A stretch of 64,000 bases of DNA from Massilia polaris (lineage in GTDB: Bacteria > Pseudomonadota > Gammaproteobacteria > Burkholderiales > Burkholderiaceae_D), in assembly GCF_012927275.1 (NCBI RefSeq), contig NZ_JABBGG010000013.1, positions 50,333 through 114,332 on the forward strand, given 5' to 3'. Under the pieces are notes generated by a model. It saw nothing but the letters and a program-made list of their open reading frames with translations. It did not search any database and was not told the origin of the DNA. The stretch's first letter is position 1; each line of letters opens with the position of its first letter. This document shows positions 44,858 to 54,586 of this stretch, piece by piece. The translations under genes and the position numbers were made by a program.

Positions 44858-46093
44858 TCATGCAAATATGTCAACCATGCCTTGCCCGCCGCCGCTCATC
44901 GGGCGACCTGGCTGGTGCTCGGCCACATCGATCGCATTGCCGGCGCTGCCAGATCGTCCGCCCGAACCGCCGCGGCCGGACGGCTCGCCCGGCGCCTGGC
45001 GCTGGTCCGGCGTGCCGGCATCGACCGTCGCATTACCCAGCGCGATGCCGCTCTCGCTCATCATTTCGCGCAGCTTCGGCATGGCGTTTTCGAGCGCCTG
45101 GCGAACTTCCAGCTGGTTGGCCGAGAAGGTCACGGTGGCCTGGTCGTTGGTCACGCTGAGCACCACCTGCATCGGGCCCATGTCGGGCGGGTTCAGGGTC
45201 AGGGTGGCGCTTTGTTCCTGGCCGGCGAGCATCCACACGATCTTCTGGCCGACCTGGTTATCCCATGCCGGCGTGCCGACCCGCGCCGCGATGCGGTCGG
45301 TGGCCACGCCAGCGGCTGCCTGCGCGATGTTCAACGAGGCTTGCTGGACCGGCGCGTTCAGGGGGGCAGTGGCGGCCTGCGCGTCCTTGAGCGGCGCTGG
45401 CTCGGCGCGTTCCTGCGTGAGCAGGCTGGCGAACTTCGACGTGTCGATTTCCGCGTCGGGCCGGGCGGCGGTTGCCGCGGCGGCAGGGGCGGCATCCGCA
45501 GCCGGCCGCACCGGCGCTGCGCTGCCTTCCGCGGCAGGCTGTTCGCCAGGCGACGGCGCAAGCGGTGCGCCTTGCGCAAACTGACCCAGAAGGTCGGGCA
45601 GCGCCGCGCGGCCTTCGGCGGCCAATGCGGGCGCTGCGCCGCCGCCGGCTACCGGTGCCGCAGCCGCGTCTTTCGGGATCACCTGCAGCTGGTTGAAGCT
45701 GGCCACCAGCGCCAGCATGTCGGTCACGGGCAGCTCGGATGCGCGCGCGGCGGCGTCTTCCGCCTTGTCGGTGCTGTCCTTGCCGGTGGTTGCCGACGCC
45801 GTCGCTGGTTTGTCCTTGCTGTCGGCCTTCGCGGCCGCCTGGCGCGCGCTGTCGGCCTGCGCCGGGCGGCTCGGGTCCTGCTTCGCGGCGGCGGCCTTCT
45901 CGGCAGGCTTGGCCTGCGTTGCGGGCCTGGCCTGCGGCGCCGGCGTAGCGTTCTGGCGCTGCGTGATTTCGCGCGACAGGGCCTGGCTGAACTGGGCGCC
46001 GCCGTTGTCGTTCTGGGCCTGGGCCTGGGCGTTGTGGCGCGCCGGCGCCGGGCTGGCGCTGGAGATCTGTGGCAAGAGGTTCTGGGTTTGCAT
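44858..46093 (-). CDS. fliK: Flagellar hook-length control protein FliK
   Basis: A 411-aa secreted ruler. The first 280 residues are Ala/Gln/Pro-rich and low in complexity; the C-terminal domain (about 290-380) has the conserved LTLNPPDMGPMQVVLSVTNDQATVTFSANQLEVRQALENAMPKLREM, which touches FlhB to switch export specificity. A second FliK-like protein is encoded at 53135-54235. Confidence 0.93.
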   Translation of the reverse strand: MQTQNLLPQISSASPAPARHNAQAQAQNDNGGAQFSQALSREITQRQNATPAPQARPATQAKPAEKAAAAKQDPSRPAQADSARQAAAKADSKDKPATASATTGKDSTDKAEDAAARASELPVTDMLALVASFNQLQVIPKDAAAAPVAGGGAAPALAAEGRAALPDLLGQFAQGAPLAPSPGEQPAAEGSAAPVRPAADAAPAAAATAARPDAEIDTSKFASLLTQERAEPAPLKDAQAATAPLNAPVQQASLNIAQAAAGVATDRIAARVGTPAWDNQVGQKIVWMLAGQEQSATLTLNPPDMGPMQVVLSVTNDQATVTFSANQLEVRQALENAMPKLREMMSESGIALGNATVDAGTPDQRQAPGEPSGRGGSGGRSGSAGNAIDVAEHQPGRPMSGGGQGMVDIFA

Positions 46094-46119
46094 GGTGCTG
46101 TCAATCCGTTCGTTGTTGG

Positions 46120-46560
46120 TCAGCGCTTGAAATGCGCCTGCCGTGCTGCGTGTTCGTCCATCGCCTTCTGGTCGCGCTTGTTCTCGATCCGCAGCGCCTC
46201 GGCCGTTGCGCGCTCGTTCAGCGTGCGGTACGACAGGCGCTTGCGTTCACTGGTTTGCCATGCGGTCTTCTCGATGCCGCTCTTGTACTCCGCGTGTTTG
46301 ATCACTTCGCGCTGGCCGTTGATGGCGTTTTCCAGCTTGTCGACGAAGGCCACGAAATTCCGGTGCGCCATCGGGGTCATTCCCGCCATCTGGGCCTGCT
46401 CGAAGCGCTTCGCATAATCGTCGCGGTACCCGTGCAGCATCTGCAGCTTGGCCTCCGCTTCCTCGACCGCCTTGAGCGCCGCGCCAAGGCGCTTGGCGGC
46501 GTCGTCGGTCTCGCGCTGCGCGAGCTCGATCAGGGTGTCCAGGGCTGAGGATTTGGCCAT
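46120..46560 (-). CDS. fliJ: Flagellar export protein FliJ
   Basis: A 146-aa antiparallel coiled-coil protein, the stalk of the FliI ATPase and chaperone escort. N-terminal LDTLIELAQRETDDAAKRLGAALKAVEEAEAKLQML is family-like. It follows fliI by 37 bases and precedes fliK by 26. Confidence 0.9.
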   Translation of the reverse strand: MAKSSALDTLIELAQRETDDAAKRLGAALKAVEEAEAKLQMLHGYRDDYAKRFEQAQMAGMTPMAHRNFVAFVDKLENAINGQREVIKHAEYKSGIEKTAWQTSERKRLSYRTLNERATAEALRIENKRDQKAMDEHAARQAHFKR

Positions 46561-46597
46561 AATGGATCAGATTATAGGTGCGGCCCGCGCACCCCAA

Positions 46598-47998
46598 TCA
46601 GTCGAACAGAGAGGTAAGTTGGCCCAAACTCTGCTGCATGCCGGTGTTTTCGTGGATTTCCTGGCACAGGAAGGACTCGATCTGGTCGTGTAGCAGGATG
46701 GCCTGGTCCAGCACCGGGTCGCTGCCGGAGGCATAGGCGCCCACGCTGATCAGGTCGCGCGAACGCTCGTAGCGCGAATACAGCTGCTTGAGGCGGCGCG
46801 CCTTTTGCTGGTGCTCGGGCGTGGTAATCGTGTGCATCGCGCGGCTGATCGACTGTTCGATGTCGATCGCCGGATAGTGCCCGGCCTCGGCCAGGTGGCG
46901 GTTCAATACGATGTGGCCGTCCAGGATACCGCGCGCGGCATCGGCGATCGGGTCCTGCTGGTCGTCGCCCTCGGACAGCACGGTGTAGAAGGCGGTGATC
47001 GAGCCGCCGCCCTCGAGGCCATTGCCGGCCCGTTCCACCAGCACCGGCAGCTTGGCGAACACCGACGGCGGATAGCCCTTGGTGGCGGGCGGCTCGCCGA
47101 TCGCCAGCGCGATTTCGCGCTGCGCCATCGCGTAGCGGGTCAGCGAGTCCATGATCAACAGGACATTCTTGCCCTGGTCGCGGAAATGCTCGGCGATGGC
47201 CGTCGCATAGGCCGCGCCCTGCAGGCGCATCAGCGGCGGGCTGTCGGCCGGCGCCGCCACCACGGCGGAACGCGCGCGGCCTTCCGGCCCGAGGATCTGT
47301 TCGATGAATTCCTTGACCTCGCGGCCTCGCTCGCCGATCAGGCCGACCACGATCACGTCGGCGGTGGTGTAGCGCGCGATCATCCCGAGCAGCACCGACT
47401 TGCCGACGCCGGTACCGGCGAACAGGCCAAGGCGCTGGCCGCGGCCGACAGTCAGCATCGAGTTAATGGCGCGCACGCCGACGTCCAGCGTTTCGGTGAT
47501 CGGTGCGCGGTCGAGCGGGTTGACCGGGCGCGCGTTGATCGGCGCGACTTCGTCGGTGCCGAGCGGGCCGAGGCCGTCGAGCGGGCGGCCGGCGCCGTCG
47601 ACCACGCGGCCAAGCAGCTTTTCGCCGACCGGCAGGTGGCGCGCGCGGTCGCTCGGGCGGCGGCGCGGATGCGGTACGCTGCCAGGACGCGGTACCGACG
47701 CTTCGACCGGGAACACGCGGGTGCCAGGTACGATGCCTTCGACATCGCTTTGCGGCATCAGGAACAAACGGTCGCCCTCGAAGCCGACGACTTCAGCCTC
47801 GACCCGCGCGCCGCTCGGAAGTGGGATGGTGCAGGCGCTGCCGACCGCAAGGCGCAGGCCGACGCATTCCATCACCAGGCCGGCCACGCGCGTGACCCTG
47901 CCGCACACCTGCATCGGCTCGACGAAGCCTACCAGCGCGTCGCAGTCGCGCAGGTAGGCGCGCCAGCGCGCGGTATGGCGGTCGGCCTGGCCGGTCAT
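46598..47998 (-). CDS. fliI: Flagellum-specific ATPase FliI
   Basis: About 466-aa F1-beta-like ATPase of the export apparatus. Walker A is [16 protein letters not shown], Walker [13 protein letters not shown] use the ATG at 47998, which overlaps the fliH stop by one base (TGATG); a GTG at 48010 is possible. Normal length. Confidence 0.96.
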   Translation of the reverse strand: MTGQADRHTARWRAYLRDCDALVGFVEPMQVCGRVTRVAGLVMECVGLRLAVGSACTIPLPSGARVEAEVVGFEGDRLFLMPQSDVEGIVPGTRVFPVEASVPRPGSVPHPRRRPSDRARHLPVGEKLLGRVVDGAGRPLDGLGPLGTDEVAPINARPVNPLDRAPITETLDVGVRAINSMLTVGRGQRLGLFAGTGVGKSVLLGMIARYTTADVIVVGLIGERGREVKEFIEQILGPEGRARSAVVAAPADSPPLMRLQGAAYATAIAEHFRDQGKNVLLIMDSLTRYAMAQREIALAIGEPPATKGYPPSVFAKLPVLVERAGNGLEGGGSITAFYTVLSEGDDQQDPIADAARGILDGHIVLNRHLAEAGHYPAIDIEQSISRAMHTITTPEHQQKARRLKQLYSRYERSRDLISVGAYASGSDPVLDQAILLHDQIESFLCQEIHENTGMQQSLGQLTSLFD

Positions 47999-48663
47999 CA
48001 GCCGAGCCACTCCACGTTCTTGCCCAGCGACTGCGACAGCCGCTGCCAGCGCGACGCGGCCTGCGCGTCGATCTGGTTGCTGGCGGTGTCGATCTTGCAG
48101 CCGCCGCGCGCGATCTGGGCGTCTTCCACCACGCGCCAGCCGCCCTTGTCGAGTTCTTCGCCGATCGCTTCGCGCACCAGGGCGGTGTCGTCGGGATTGA
48201 GCATCAGGATGGCCGGCTGCTGCAGCACCGGCAGGTATTCGATCGCCTCGCGCACCACCGGGATCACCAGTTCGGGCTTGACCTCGAGCGCGGTGCGCAG
48301 CATGCCCTTCGCGACGTGCAGGGCCAGTTCCAGCACATCGCTGGCGATGTTCTCGTCGGCCTGCGACAGCGCATTGCCGAAGGTGACGGCCAGCGTTTTC
48401 AGGTGTTCCAGTTCGGCGGCCGCCTCAAGGCGGCCGATCGCCAGCGCGTCGGCATAGCCGGCGGCGTGGCCTTCGTCGTAGCCTTCCGCGCGCGCCTGCT
48501 CACGGATCTGGGCCAGTTCCGCGACGGTGGGCAGTGCGTAGGCAGGGTCGGCGGCGGCCTGCTCCGGCTCGGCGGCAGCCGGCGAAAGGGCAGGGCGCGG
48601 GTCGAACGAATTCATCTCCCAGCGCTGGTACGCGGTCTGCATCTCTTTTGGAATGGTCGCCAT
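47998..48663 (-). CDS. fliH: Flagellar export ATPase regulator FliH
   Basis: A 221-aa protein that dimerises, binds FliI and docks it to FliN. A Pro/Ala-rich N-terminus is followed by a helical region with the repeats [22 protein letters not shown] (Gly-x3-Gly pattern) and the V-ATPase-E-like C-terminal domain. It overlaps fliG and fliI by single bases. Confidence 0.92.
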   Translation of the reverse strand: MATIPKEMQTAYQRWEMNSFDPRPALSPAAAEPEQAAADPAYALPTVAELAQIREQARAEGYDEGHAAGYADALAIGRLEAAAELEHLKTLAVTFGNALSQADENIASDVLELALHVAKGMLRTALEVKPELVIPVVREAIEYLPVLQQPAILMLNPDDTALVREAIGEELDKGGWRVVEDAQIARGGCKIDTASNQIDAQAASRWQRLSQSLGKNVEWLG

Positions 48664-49658
48664 CAGATGAACGAATCCTCGCCTTTACCGCCCAGGACGA
48701 TCTGGCCTTCGTCGGCCAGGCGGCGCACGATCTGCAGGATCTGCTTCTGCTGCGACTCCACTTCCGACAGGCGCACCGGGCCTTTGGAATCGAGGTCCTC
48801 GCGCATCATCTCGCTGGCGCGCTGCGACATGTTGCGGAAGATCTTCTCGCGCAGGTCCTGCGACGCGCCCTTGAGTGCGATGATCAGCATCTCGGACTGC
48901 ACTTCGCGCAGCAGCAGCTGGATGCCGCGGTCGTCGATGTCGATGATGTTATCGAACACGAACATCTCGTCCATGATCTTCTGGGCCATGTCGTTGTCGT
49001 AGTTCTTGATGTTGTCCATGACCGAGCTTTCCTGGTCGCCGCTCATGAAGTTCAGGATTTCCGCCGCGGCGCGCACGCCGCCCAGCGACGACTTCTTGAT
49101 GTTCTCGTTACCCGACAGGAGCTTGGTCAGCACGTCGTTCAGTTCGCGCAGCGCGGCCGGCTGCACGCCGTCCAGCGTGGCGATGCGCAGCACCACGTCG
49201 TTGCGCAGGCGGTCGGTAAAGTTACCGAGGATCTCGCAAGCCTGGTCGCGCTCGAGGTGGACCAGGATGGTCGCGATGATCTGCGGGTGCTCGTTGCGGA
49301 TCAGTTCAGACACCGACGACGCGTCCATCCACTTCAGGCTCTCGATGCCCGACGCGTCCTTGCCGCCCAAAATACGCGACAGCAGGACAGTCGCCTTGTC
49401 GTCGCCCAGCGCCTTGGTCAGCACCTGGCGGATGTATTCGTCCGAGTCGAGGCCGACGGTCGAATTGAGTTCGGTCTGTTCGCGGAACGAATCGAGGACC
49501 GACACCACCTGCTCGTGCTGCACGCTTTTCATGGTCGCCATCGCGGCGCCCAGCTTGAGCACCTCGCGCGGACCCAGGAACTTCATCACCTCCGCAGCTT
49601 CCTCTTCGCCGATGGCGAGCATCAGGATCGCTGCCTTGTGGATGCCGTTATCATTCAT
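48663..49658 (-). CDS. fliG: Flagellar motor switch protein FliG
   Basis: A 331-aa rotor protein of standard length. It has the armadillo-like middle domain (LIRNEHPQIIATILVHL, containing the EHPQ motif) and the C-terminal torque helix with charged residues (DDRGIQLLLREVQSEMLIIALKGA). AGGCGC precedes the ATG; it overlaps fliF by 8 bases. Confidence 0.96.
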   Translation of the reverse strand: MNDNGIHKAAILMLAIGEEEAAEVMKFLGPREVLKLGAAMATMKSVQHEQVVSVLDSFREQTELNSTVGLDSDEYIRQVLTKALGDDKATVLLSRILGGKDASGIESLKWMDASSVSELIRNEHPQIIATILVHLERDQACEILGNFTDRLRNDVVLRIATLDGVQPAALRELNDVLTKLLSGNENIKKSSLGGVRAAAEILNFMSGDQESSVMDNIKNYDNDMAQKIMDEMFVFDNIIDIDDRGIQLLLREVQSEMLIIALKGASQDLREKIFRNMSQRASEMMREDLDSKGPVRLSEVESQQKQILQIVRRLADEGQIVLGGKGEDSFI

Positions 49659-51339
49659 TTGCGCCTACCCATGCTTTCACTACGTTCGCCACCACGCGCG
49701 GATCGTCCTTGGCCAGCGTCTTCGCCATCGCCAGGTTCTCGCGGTAACCGCGCGCGATATTCGTCTCTGCCACTTCCAGCTGGATGCGCTGGACCTCTGC
49801 CTGCACCGCTTCTTCCTTCGTCATCTCAGCCTCCGGCGGCAGCGGCGGTACTTCGGTAATCTGGTCGAACCTGCGCAGCAGGGGGCGAAGCAGGGGGCGC
49901 AGCAGGCGGAAATACAGGAAGCCCAGCACCAGCGCCAGCAGCAGGTAGCGTCCCAGCTCTTTCGCCAGCGGCAGGTTGGCCGGATCCTTCCACCATTCCA
50001 GCTGCGCTTCCGGCGTGGCCGGCTTGTCGACGCCGTCGAACGGCGCGTTGGTCACGTTCAGCGTATCGCCGCGCGCCTGCGAATAACCCATCGCCTCCTT
50101 GACCAGGTCATTGATCTGCGCGACTTCCGCCGCGGTCAGCGCCTTGACGTTCACCTTGCCGGTTTTCGTGTCGACGATGCGGCGGTAGTTTACCAGCACG
50201 CCCACGGTCAGGCGCTTGATGCCGCCCATCGGGCGCTGCTCGTAGCGCACGGTCTTGTCGACTTCGTAATTGGTGGTCGAATCCTTGCGCGTCGGTGCGG
50301 CGTTGGCGCCGCCTGCAGGCGGTGCGCCGGCTGCGCCGTCCAGCGGAGCGGTGGCGGCGCCCGGAGGCTGGTTCGACAAGGCGCCCGGCACGCCGGCGGC
50401 GTTGGCGCCGCCAGGAGTATTCGCTTCCGACACCTGCTGGCTGCGGATCGCCGACGCTTCCGGCGGCGAATTCGGCTTGTAGCTTTCGGCGGCGGTATCG
50501 ACCTGCGCGAAATCGATATCGGCGGTCGCCTCGGCGCGTACATTGCCCTGGCCGACCAATGGCGTGATCAGCGACTCGACCTGCTTGATGATGCGCTGCT
50601 GGATCTCGGTGACGTACTTCAGCTGGTTCGGGTCGAGCTGCTTGGCGCCGCCGGCCGGCTTGCCGTTCTCGGACAGCAGGTTGCCGGCCTGGTCGACCAC
50701 GGTCACGTTCGACACCGGCAGTTCCGGCACGCTGGACGCGACCAGGTGGACGATCGCCGACACCTGGGCGACGTCGAGGACGCGGCCCTGCTGGAGGTTC
50801 AGCAGCACCGACGCGGTCGGCTTCTGCTGCTCGCGCACGAAGACCGACGGCTTCGGCAGCGCCAGGTGCACGCGCGCCGAACCGACGGCGGCCAGCGACT
50901 CGATCGAGCGGGCCAGTTCGCCCTCCAGCGAACGCTGGTAGTTGACCTGTTCATGGAACTGCGACACGCCCAGTTTCTGGTTCTCCATCAGCTCGAAGCC
51001 GACGTTGCCGCCTTTCGGCAGGCCCTGCGACGCCAGCTTCAGGCGCGCGTCATGCACATGCTCGGACGGCACCAGGATGGCGGTGCCGCCTTCGGAAAAC
51101 TTGTAAGGGATCGCCATCTGGTCGAGCGACGCGGTGATCGCGCCGCCGTCGCGGTCGGAGAAATTCGAGAACAGCACCTTGTAGTCGGGCTGCTGGCTCC
51201 ACAGCCAGATCGCGGCCATGATCGCCAGGACAGACGCAATGGCAGCGCCGAGCAGGAAATTCTTGCCCATCTGGGTCTGTAGGAACGTCGGCTTCGATTC
51301 CGGGGTGTCTACAAGTACGTCCGCTGTTGCTGCTGCCAT
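49651..51339 (-). CDS. fliF: Flagellar MS-ring protein FliF
   Basis: A 562-aa MS-ring subunit with two membrane helices (about 28-48 and 450-470) and a large periplasmic region with ring-building motifs (YKVLFSNFSDRDGGAITASLDQMAIPYKF). The C-terminal tail binds FliG. Normal length. First gene of fliFGHIJK, divergent from fliE; the 243-base spacer should carry both promoters. Confidence 0.96.
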   Translation of the reverse strand: MAAATADVLVDTPESKPTFLQTQMGKNFLLGAAIASVLAIMAAIWLWSQQPDYKVLFSNFSDRDGGAITASLDQMAIPYKFSEGGTAILVPSEHVHDARLKLASQGLPKGGNVGFELMENQKLGVSQFHEQVNYQRSLEGELARSIESLAAVGSARVHLALPKPSVFVREQQKPTASVLLNLQQGRVLDVAQVSAIVHLVASSVPELPVSNVTVVDQAGNLLSENGKPAGGAKQLDPNQLKYVTEIQQRIIKQVESLITPLVGQGNVRAEATADIDFAQVDTAAESYKPNSPPEASAIRSQQVSEANTPGGANAAGVPGALSNQPPGAATAPLDGAAGAPPAGGANAAPTRKDSTTNYEVDKTVRYEQRPMGGIKRLTVGVLVNYRRIVDTKTGKVNVKALTAAEVAQINDLVKEAMGYSQARGDTLNVTNAPFDGVDKPATPEAQLEWWKDPANLPLAKELGRYLLLALVLGFLYFRLLRPLLRPLLRRFDQITEVPPLPPEAEMTKEEAVQAEVQRIQLEVAETNIARGYRENLAMAKTLAKDDPRVVANVVKAWVGANE

Positions 51340-51582
51340 GTTTGATGGTATCCGAGGTAATAAGGGATCCCAGACCTGTGCGAGGAATGGGGCTTAAGCA
51401 GGATTATGCTGGTGTACGGCAACAATCAAACGCGCGAACAGGGGGGGGAATAGGCCTTTCCTCGGCCTGAAATGCCGCTCTGGCACTGCTATTCTGGCAG
51501 CCTGAGAAAGCGTGTACGCACATTGTACCCGCGCGCAGGCGCATCGTTGCGGCCTGCCAATGCATGAATCGGAGAAAACAAC

Positions 51583-51927
51583 ATGGACGTAGCATCGATA
51601 GGGGCCGACCGGATCCAGGCGATGATGGCCCAATTGAAGGCGGCGGCGGTCAAGCCGGCCGGTCCCGCGGTTGCGCCGGTCGGCACCGAAGCGCCCGCGG
51701 CCAAGGTCAACTTTGCCGACGCGCTCAAGAGTTCGCTGGAAGGCGTCAGCGCCGCCCAGACCAAGGCCAGCGCGATGGGCAAGGCGTTTTCGATGGGCGA
51801 CGACAGCGTCAGCCTGTCGGACGTGATGATCGCGATGCAAAAATCCAGCATCAACTTCCAGGCCACCGTACAGGTGCGCAACAAGCTGGTCTCGGCCTAC
51901 CACGAGATCATGAACATGCAGGTATGA
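51583..51927 (+). CDS. fliE: Flagellar MS ring-rod junction protein FliE
   Basis: A 114-aa junction protein of standard length. C-terminal SLSDVMIAMQKSSINFQATVQVRNKLVSAYHEIMNMQV is typical. GGAG precedes the ATG. It is transcribed alone, opposite to fliF, and ends before a REP terminator. A partial -24/-12-like sequence (TGGCACTGCTATTCTG, 51481-51496) lies upstream but lacks the -12 GC. Confidence 0.95.
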   Translation: MDVASIGADRIQAMMAQLKAAAVKPAGPAVAPVGTEAPAAKVNFADALKSSLEGVSAAQTKASAMGKAFSMGDDSVSLSDVMIAMQKSSINFQATVQVRNKLVSAYHEIMNMQV

Positions 51928-51960
51928 CCGCTGAAGTAGATCAAATGTTTGCGCAAGCGA

Positions 51961-52017
51961 AAATCGGGGTCCGTCCCCGGGGTCTGTCCCCGGGGACGGA
52001 CCCCGATTTTTTTTTGC
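51961..52017 (+). repeat. REP palindrome and bidirectional terminator between fliE and ycgR
   Basis: Perfect 22-bp inverted repeat (51961-51982 with 51988-52009), loop TCTGT, followed by a T-run (nine Ts counting the stem end) on the plus strand and ATTTTC on the minus strand. Same family as 39234, in the opposite orientation (its loop is the complement of ACAGA). Confidence 0.92.
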
Positions 52018-52035
52018 CGTTGATTGCGCTACTTT

Positions 52036-52794
52036 TTAGCCGAGGCCGGCGAGGCGGGCGTTGCGTTCGCGCTCGAGCTTGGTGATGTAGCGCTGGACGT
52101 TGGCGAGGTTGCCACGGGAGATGTCGACGAAGGCGCAGCCTAGCCGGCGGTTGGTCTTGCTGTTCAGTAGCGTCAGGTCGAGCGAGTTGCGAATGCGGAG
52201 CGCCGTCGTCACCGTCCCGATCTCCGGCAGCTCGATCTTGCAGCCTTCGTAGGTGTTGCCGATCGTGTTGCCGAGCTGGAGCTTGTTGTCGAGGATGGCG
52301 ATGCCGCCGCAGCTGATGTCGGCCAGCGGGAAGATGTTGCTGCCGCCGCCCAGCTCGAACGGCATCGGGATCACCGCGCGCACCGGGTTGCTGACCGGCG
52401 TAGGCATGCGGTAATATTCGCGCCGCTGCAGCCGGATCATCGAGTCGGGCAGCGCCATCCTGAACGCAGGACGCCCGTCCCAGGTGGCCGCTTGCACGCC
52501 GTTGTCGGCGACAAACAGGATGCGGATCTTGTCGAGCGAGGTTTCAAACGAGATGCGCCCAGCCGCGCCAATGCGGCGGTTCTGCTCGCTGTTGATCGAG
52601 CAATCGAGGTAGATGGTGTCCGCTTCCACCGCCATAATCGAGGTCACGCAGACTTCCGACTGGCCGCGGATCAGCATCGTGACCAGCTGGTTCTTTTCGC
52701 CGATATTGCGCAGCAGGGCAATGATTTCCTTGCGCGACTCGACCCGGTAGTCATGCCAGTTGTCGAGCTCGGAACCGGTGTTTTCTTGCATCAT
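52036..52794 (-). CDS. ycgR: Flagellar brake protein YcgR (PilZ, c-di-GMP receptor)
   Basis: A 252-aa YcgR-type protein. The N-terminal YcgR domain spans about 15-115; the C-terminal PilZ domain has the c-di-GMP contacts RLQRREYYR (RxxxR) and DISCGGI (DxSxxG). When c-di-GMP rises, such proteins bind the rotor/stator and slow swimming. It is the last gene of the fliD-S-T-K2-fhlB unit, so the brake is made with the filament cap. Confidence 0.9.
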   Translation of the reverse strand: MMQENTGSELDNWHDYRVESRKEIIALLRNIGEKNQLVTMLIRGQSEVCVTSIMAVEADTIYLDCSINSEQNRRIGAAGRISFETSLDKIRILFVADNGVQAATWDGRPAFRMALPDSMIRLQRREYYRMPTPVSNPVRAVIPMPFELGGGSNIFPLADISCGGIAILDNKLQLGNTIGNTYEGCKIELPEIGTVTTALRIRNSLDLTLLNSKTNRRLGCAFVDISRGNLANVQRYITKLERERNARLAGLG

Positions 52795-52809
52795 TGTGTG
52801 CCGCTGTTC

Positions 52810-53142
52810 TTATAGTGTGTCGATGAGCCGGGCAGTGTCGGGTGGCGCAGGTCGGGCGTCACCAGAAGTTTTCCCAGACTCAATATGATATAGCCATGCC
52901 AGCAGTTCCGCAATCGCCCGGTATAGCTGTGGCGGAATCTGCCGGTCGAGGTCGATTTGCATGAGCAAAGCCACCAACTCTTTCGATTCGTGCACAAAAA
53001 CTCCGGCTTCTCCAGCGCGTTTGATGATTTCGCTGGCCAGCAGCCCCTTGCCCTTGGCAACGACCTTCGGCGCGGCGTCGCCGCCCTGGTAGGCCAGCGC
53101 GACGGCGCTCTGCTGCTTCTGGCTGGCAAGCGCGTCACTCAC
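52810..53142 (-). CDS. fhlB: FhlB-like protein (FlhB C-terminal domain homologue)
   Basis: A 110-aa protein equivalent to the cytoplasmic FlhB domain without membrane helices: AVALAYQGGDAAPKVVAKGKGLLASEIIKRAGEAGVFVHES, ending RQIPPQLYRAIAELLAWLYHIE. The NPTH cleavage site is replaced by the start region. The GTG at 53142 is the likely start; upstream in-frame sequence is the shadow of fliK2. Such proteins can stand in for part of FlhB in export switching. Confidence 0.85.
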   Translation of the reverse strand: MSDALASQKQQSAVALAYQGGDAAPKVVAKGKGLLASEIIKRAGEAGVFVHESKELVALLMQIDLDRQIPPQLYRAIAELLAWLYHIESGKTSGDARPAPPDTARLIDTL

Positions 53143-54235
53143 CGCCGCGCTCCTGCTTGCTGTGGATGTCGAGCGAGGCCAGCGGACTGCCGGCCGCGCC
53201 CAGCGCGGCCACCAGTTCGCCCGAGCGCGCACGCAGCAGCGCGCCGGTGTCGCCGGATTCGGCCTTGAGCTGGATGTGCAGCTGGTCCCCGGCGATCACG
53301 ATGGTTGCGGCGATCTCGCCCAGTCCGGCGAAACGCAGGCGCAGCCCGCTGCGCCAGCCGGGTTCGGTGTCGGCCTCGCCGCGCGGGCCGTCCTCGGGCG
53401 CGTCCTTGTGGATCTCCCATTGCATGTCCTGGCCCGGCCAGACCTGGCCTTGCCACGTGATCCGGCCGTTTTCGTGCGCCGCCAGTTGCTGGCTGATGAG
53501 ATGAAAGGCGGCCGGATCGGCTTCGGCCGCCATTCCTTTGCTGGCACCGTCGGCCACCGCGCGCTGCATCTGCGGTTCGCGCAACAGCTCGGGCAGGGGG
53601 CGCTTGCCTTCGGCCCATTCGGCCACGTGCGATTCGTAGAACAGCCCGCTCTGGGCCAGCGCGCCCTCCAAAGCCTGCGCCAGCCGCGCCGGTTCGGGCG
53701 TGCCCGGACCGGTCAGCGGCGTGGTGGAGCGGATCGACGCCGCTTCCCCGGCGGCCTGCTGGCCGGAGGAGAGGATGCGCGCAATGGTGCGCCCGGCATC
53801 GCTGAGCGACACGTGGGCGTTGCGCGGGTCCGCGCCGGCATGCTCGGCGGCGGGCGCCAGCTGGGCGCGGAACGCGGCCAGCGCGGCCGTGCCGGGCGCG
53901 CGCAGGCCGGGCAATTCCTGTTGGACCAGGGTGGGGTGGATCAGTTGCCCGGCGCCGGCTTGCTGGAAGGCGGGACGGGGATGGGTGCTGACCAGCGTCA
54001 TCGGCAGCTCGGTGCCGGGCTGGGTGCCGGCAGGCAGCGCCATGCGGGCGTTCTGTTCGGCCACGCGCACCAGGAAACTGCCGTCGGCAAGGCGTGCCAG
54101 CACGGCCACCTGCATCGATTTGCCGACCTGGGTCTGGAGCGCGCGTTCGAACGCTTCCTGGCGGACGTCGCCGGCCGGCAGCGCCGGGATGGCCGGGGCG
54201 ACCCGGTCGACGCCCCTGACGGTCATGCGCTCCAT
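53135..54235 (-). CDS. Second FliK-like hook-length control protein
   Basis: A 366-aa protein. The last 100 residues resemble the FliK C-terminal domain (WRSGLRLRFAGLGEIAATIVIAGDQLHIQLKAES), which binds FlhB. The N-terminal part is Ala/Gln-rich. It overlaps fhlB by 8 bases. The coupling of a FliK-type and an FlhB-type protein suggests they work together. Start at 54235 or 54226 is unresolved. Confidence 0.8.
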   Translation of the reverse strand: MERMTVRGVDRVAPAIPALPAGDVRQEAFERALQTQVGKSMQVAVLARLADGSFLVRVAEQNARMALPAGTQPGTELPMTLVSTHPRPAFQQAGAGQLIHPTLVQQELPGLRAPGTAALAAFRAQLAPAAEHAGADPRNAHVSLSDAGRTIARILSSGQQAAGEAASIRSTTPLTGPGTPEPARLAQALEGALAQSGLFYESHVAEWAEGKRPLPELLREPQMQRAVADGASKGMAAEADPAAFHLISQQLAAHENGRITWQGQVWPGQDMQWEIHKDAPEDGPRGEADTEPGWRSGLRLRFAGLGEIAATIVIAGDQLHIQLKAESGDTGALLRARSGELVAALGAAGSPLASLDIHSKQERGGE

Positions 54236-54253
54236 GCCGGGACCGCGCGGTCC

Positions 54254-54583
54254 TTAGACGACGCCGTAGGTGCTGGACAGGCGGCGCTGGGTACCGGTGT
54301 TGCTGATCATTGCGGACAGCTGGGCCATCCACGGCATGGTCAGGTCACGGATCTTGCGGTCGTCGGCCAGCAGGCGCTTGATGTATTCGACCTTGCGCAG
54401 GCGGCTGTCGGCGTTCAGCGCGATCTGCGCTTCGTTCTGGCGCAGCGCTTCGACGCAGCCGGCGCAGCGGGTTTCCAGGTCGACCAGGCGGTCCCAGTCG
54501 CTGCTGCTGGCGGCGGCCACCATCTGTTCGGTCAGGCCGACCATCGATTCGTACATCGATAACACTTCTTGGCTGGTCATCAT
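54254..54583 (-). CDS. fliT: Flagellar protein FliT
   Basis: A 109-aa helical protein, export chaperone of FliD. Short N-terminal helix region (SQEVLSMYESMVGLTEQMVAAASSSDWDRLVDLE) and C-terminal IKRLLADDRKIRDL fit FliT. It follows fliS by 3 bases. The second ATG (54580) is an equal start. Confidence 0.85.
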   Translation of the reverse strand: MMTSQEVLSMYESMVGLTEQMVAAASSSDWDRLVDLETRCAGCVEALRQNEAQIALNADSRLRKVEYIKRLLADDRKIRDLTMPWMAQLSAMISNTGTQRRLSSTYGVV

Positions 54584-54586
54584 GGC

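Noticed and set aside
51481..51496. Sigma-54 promoter before fliE
   Set aside because: TGGCAC matches the -24 element but the -12 GC is missing.
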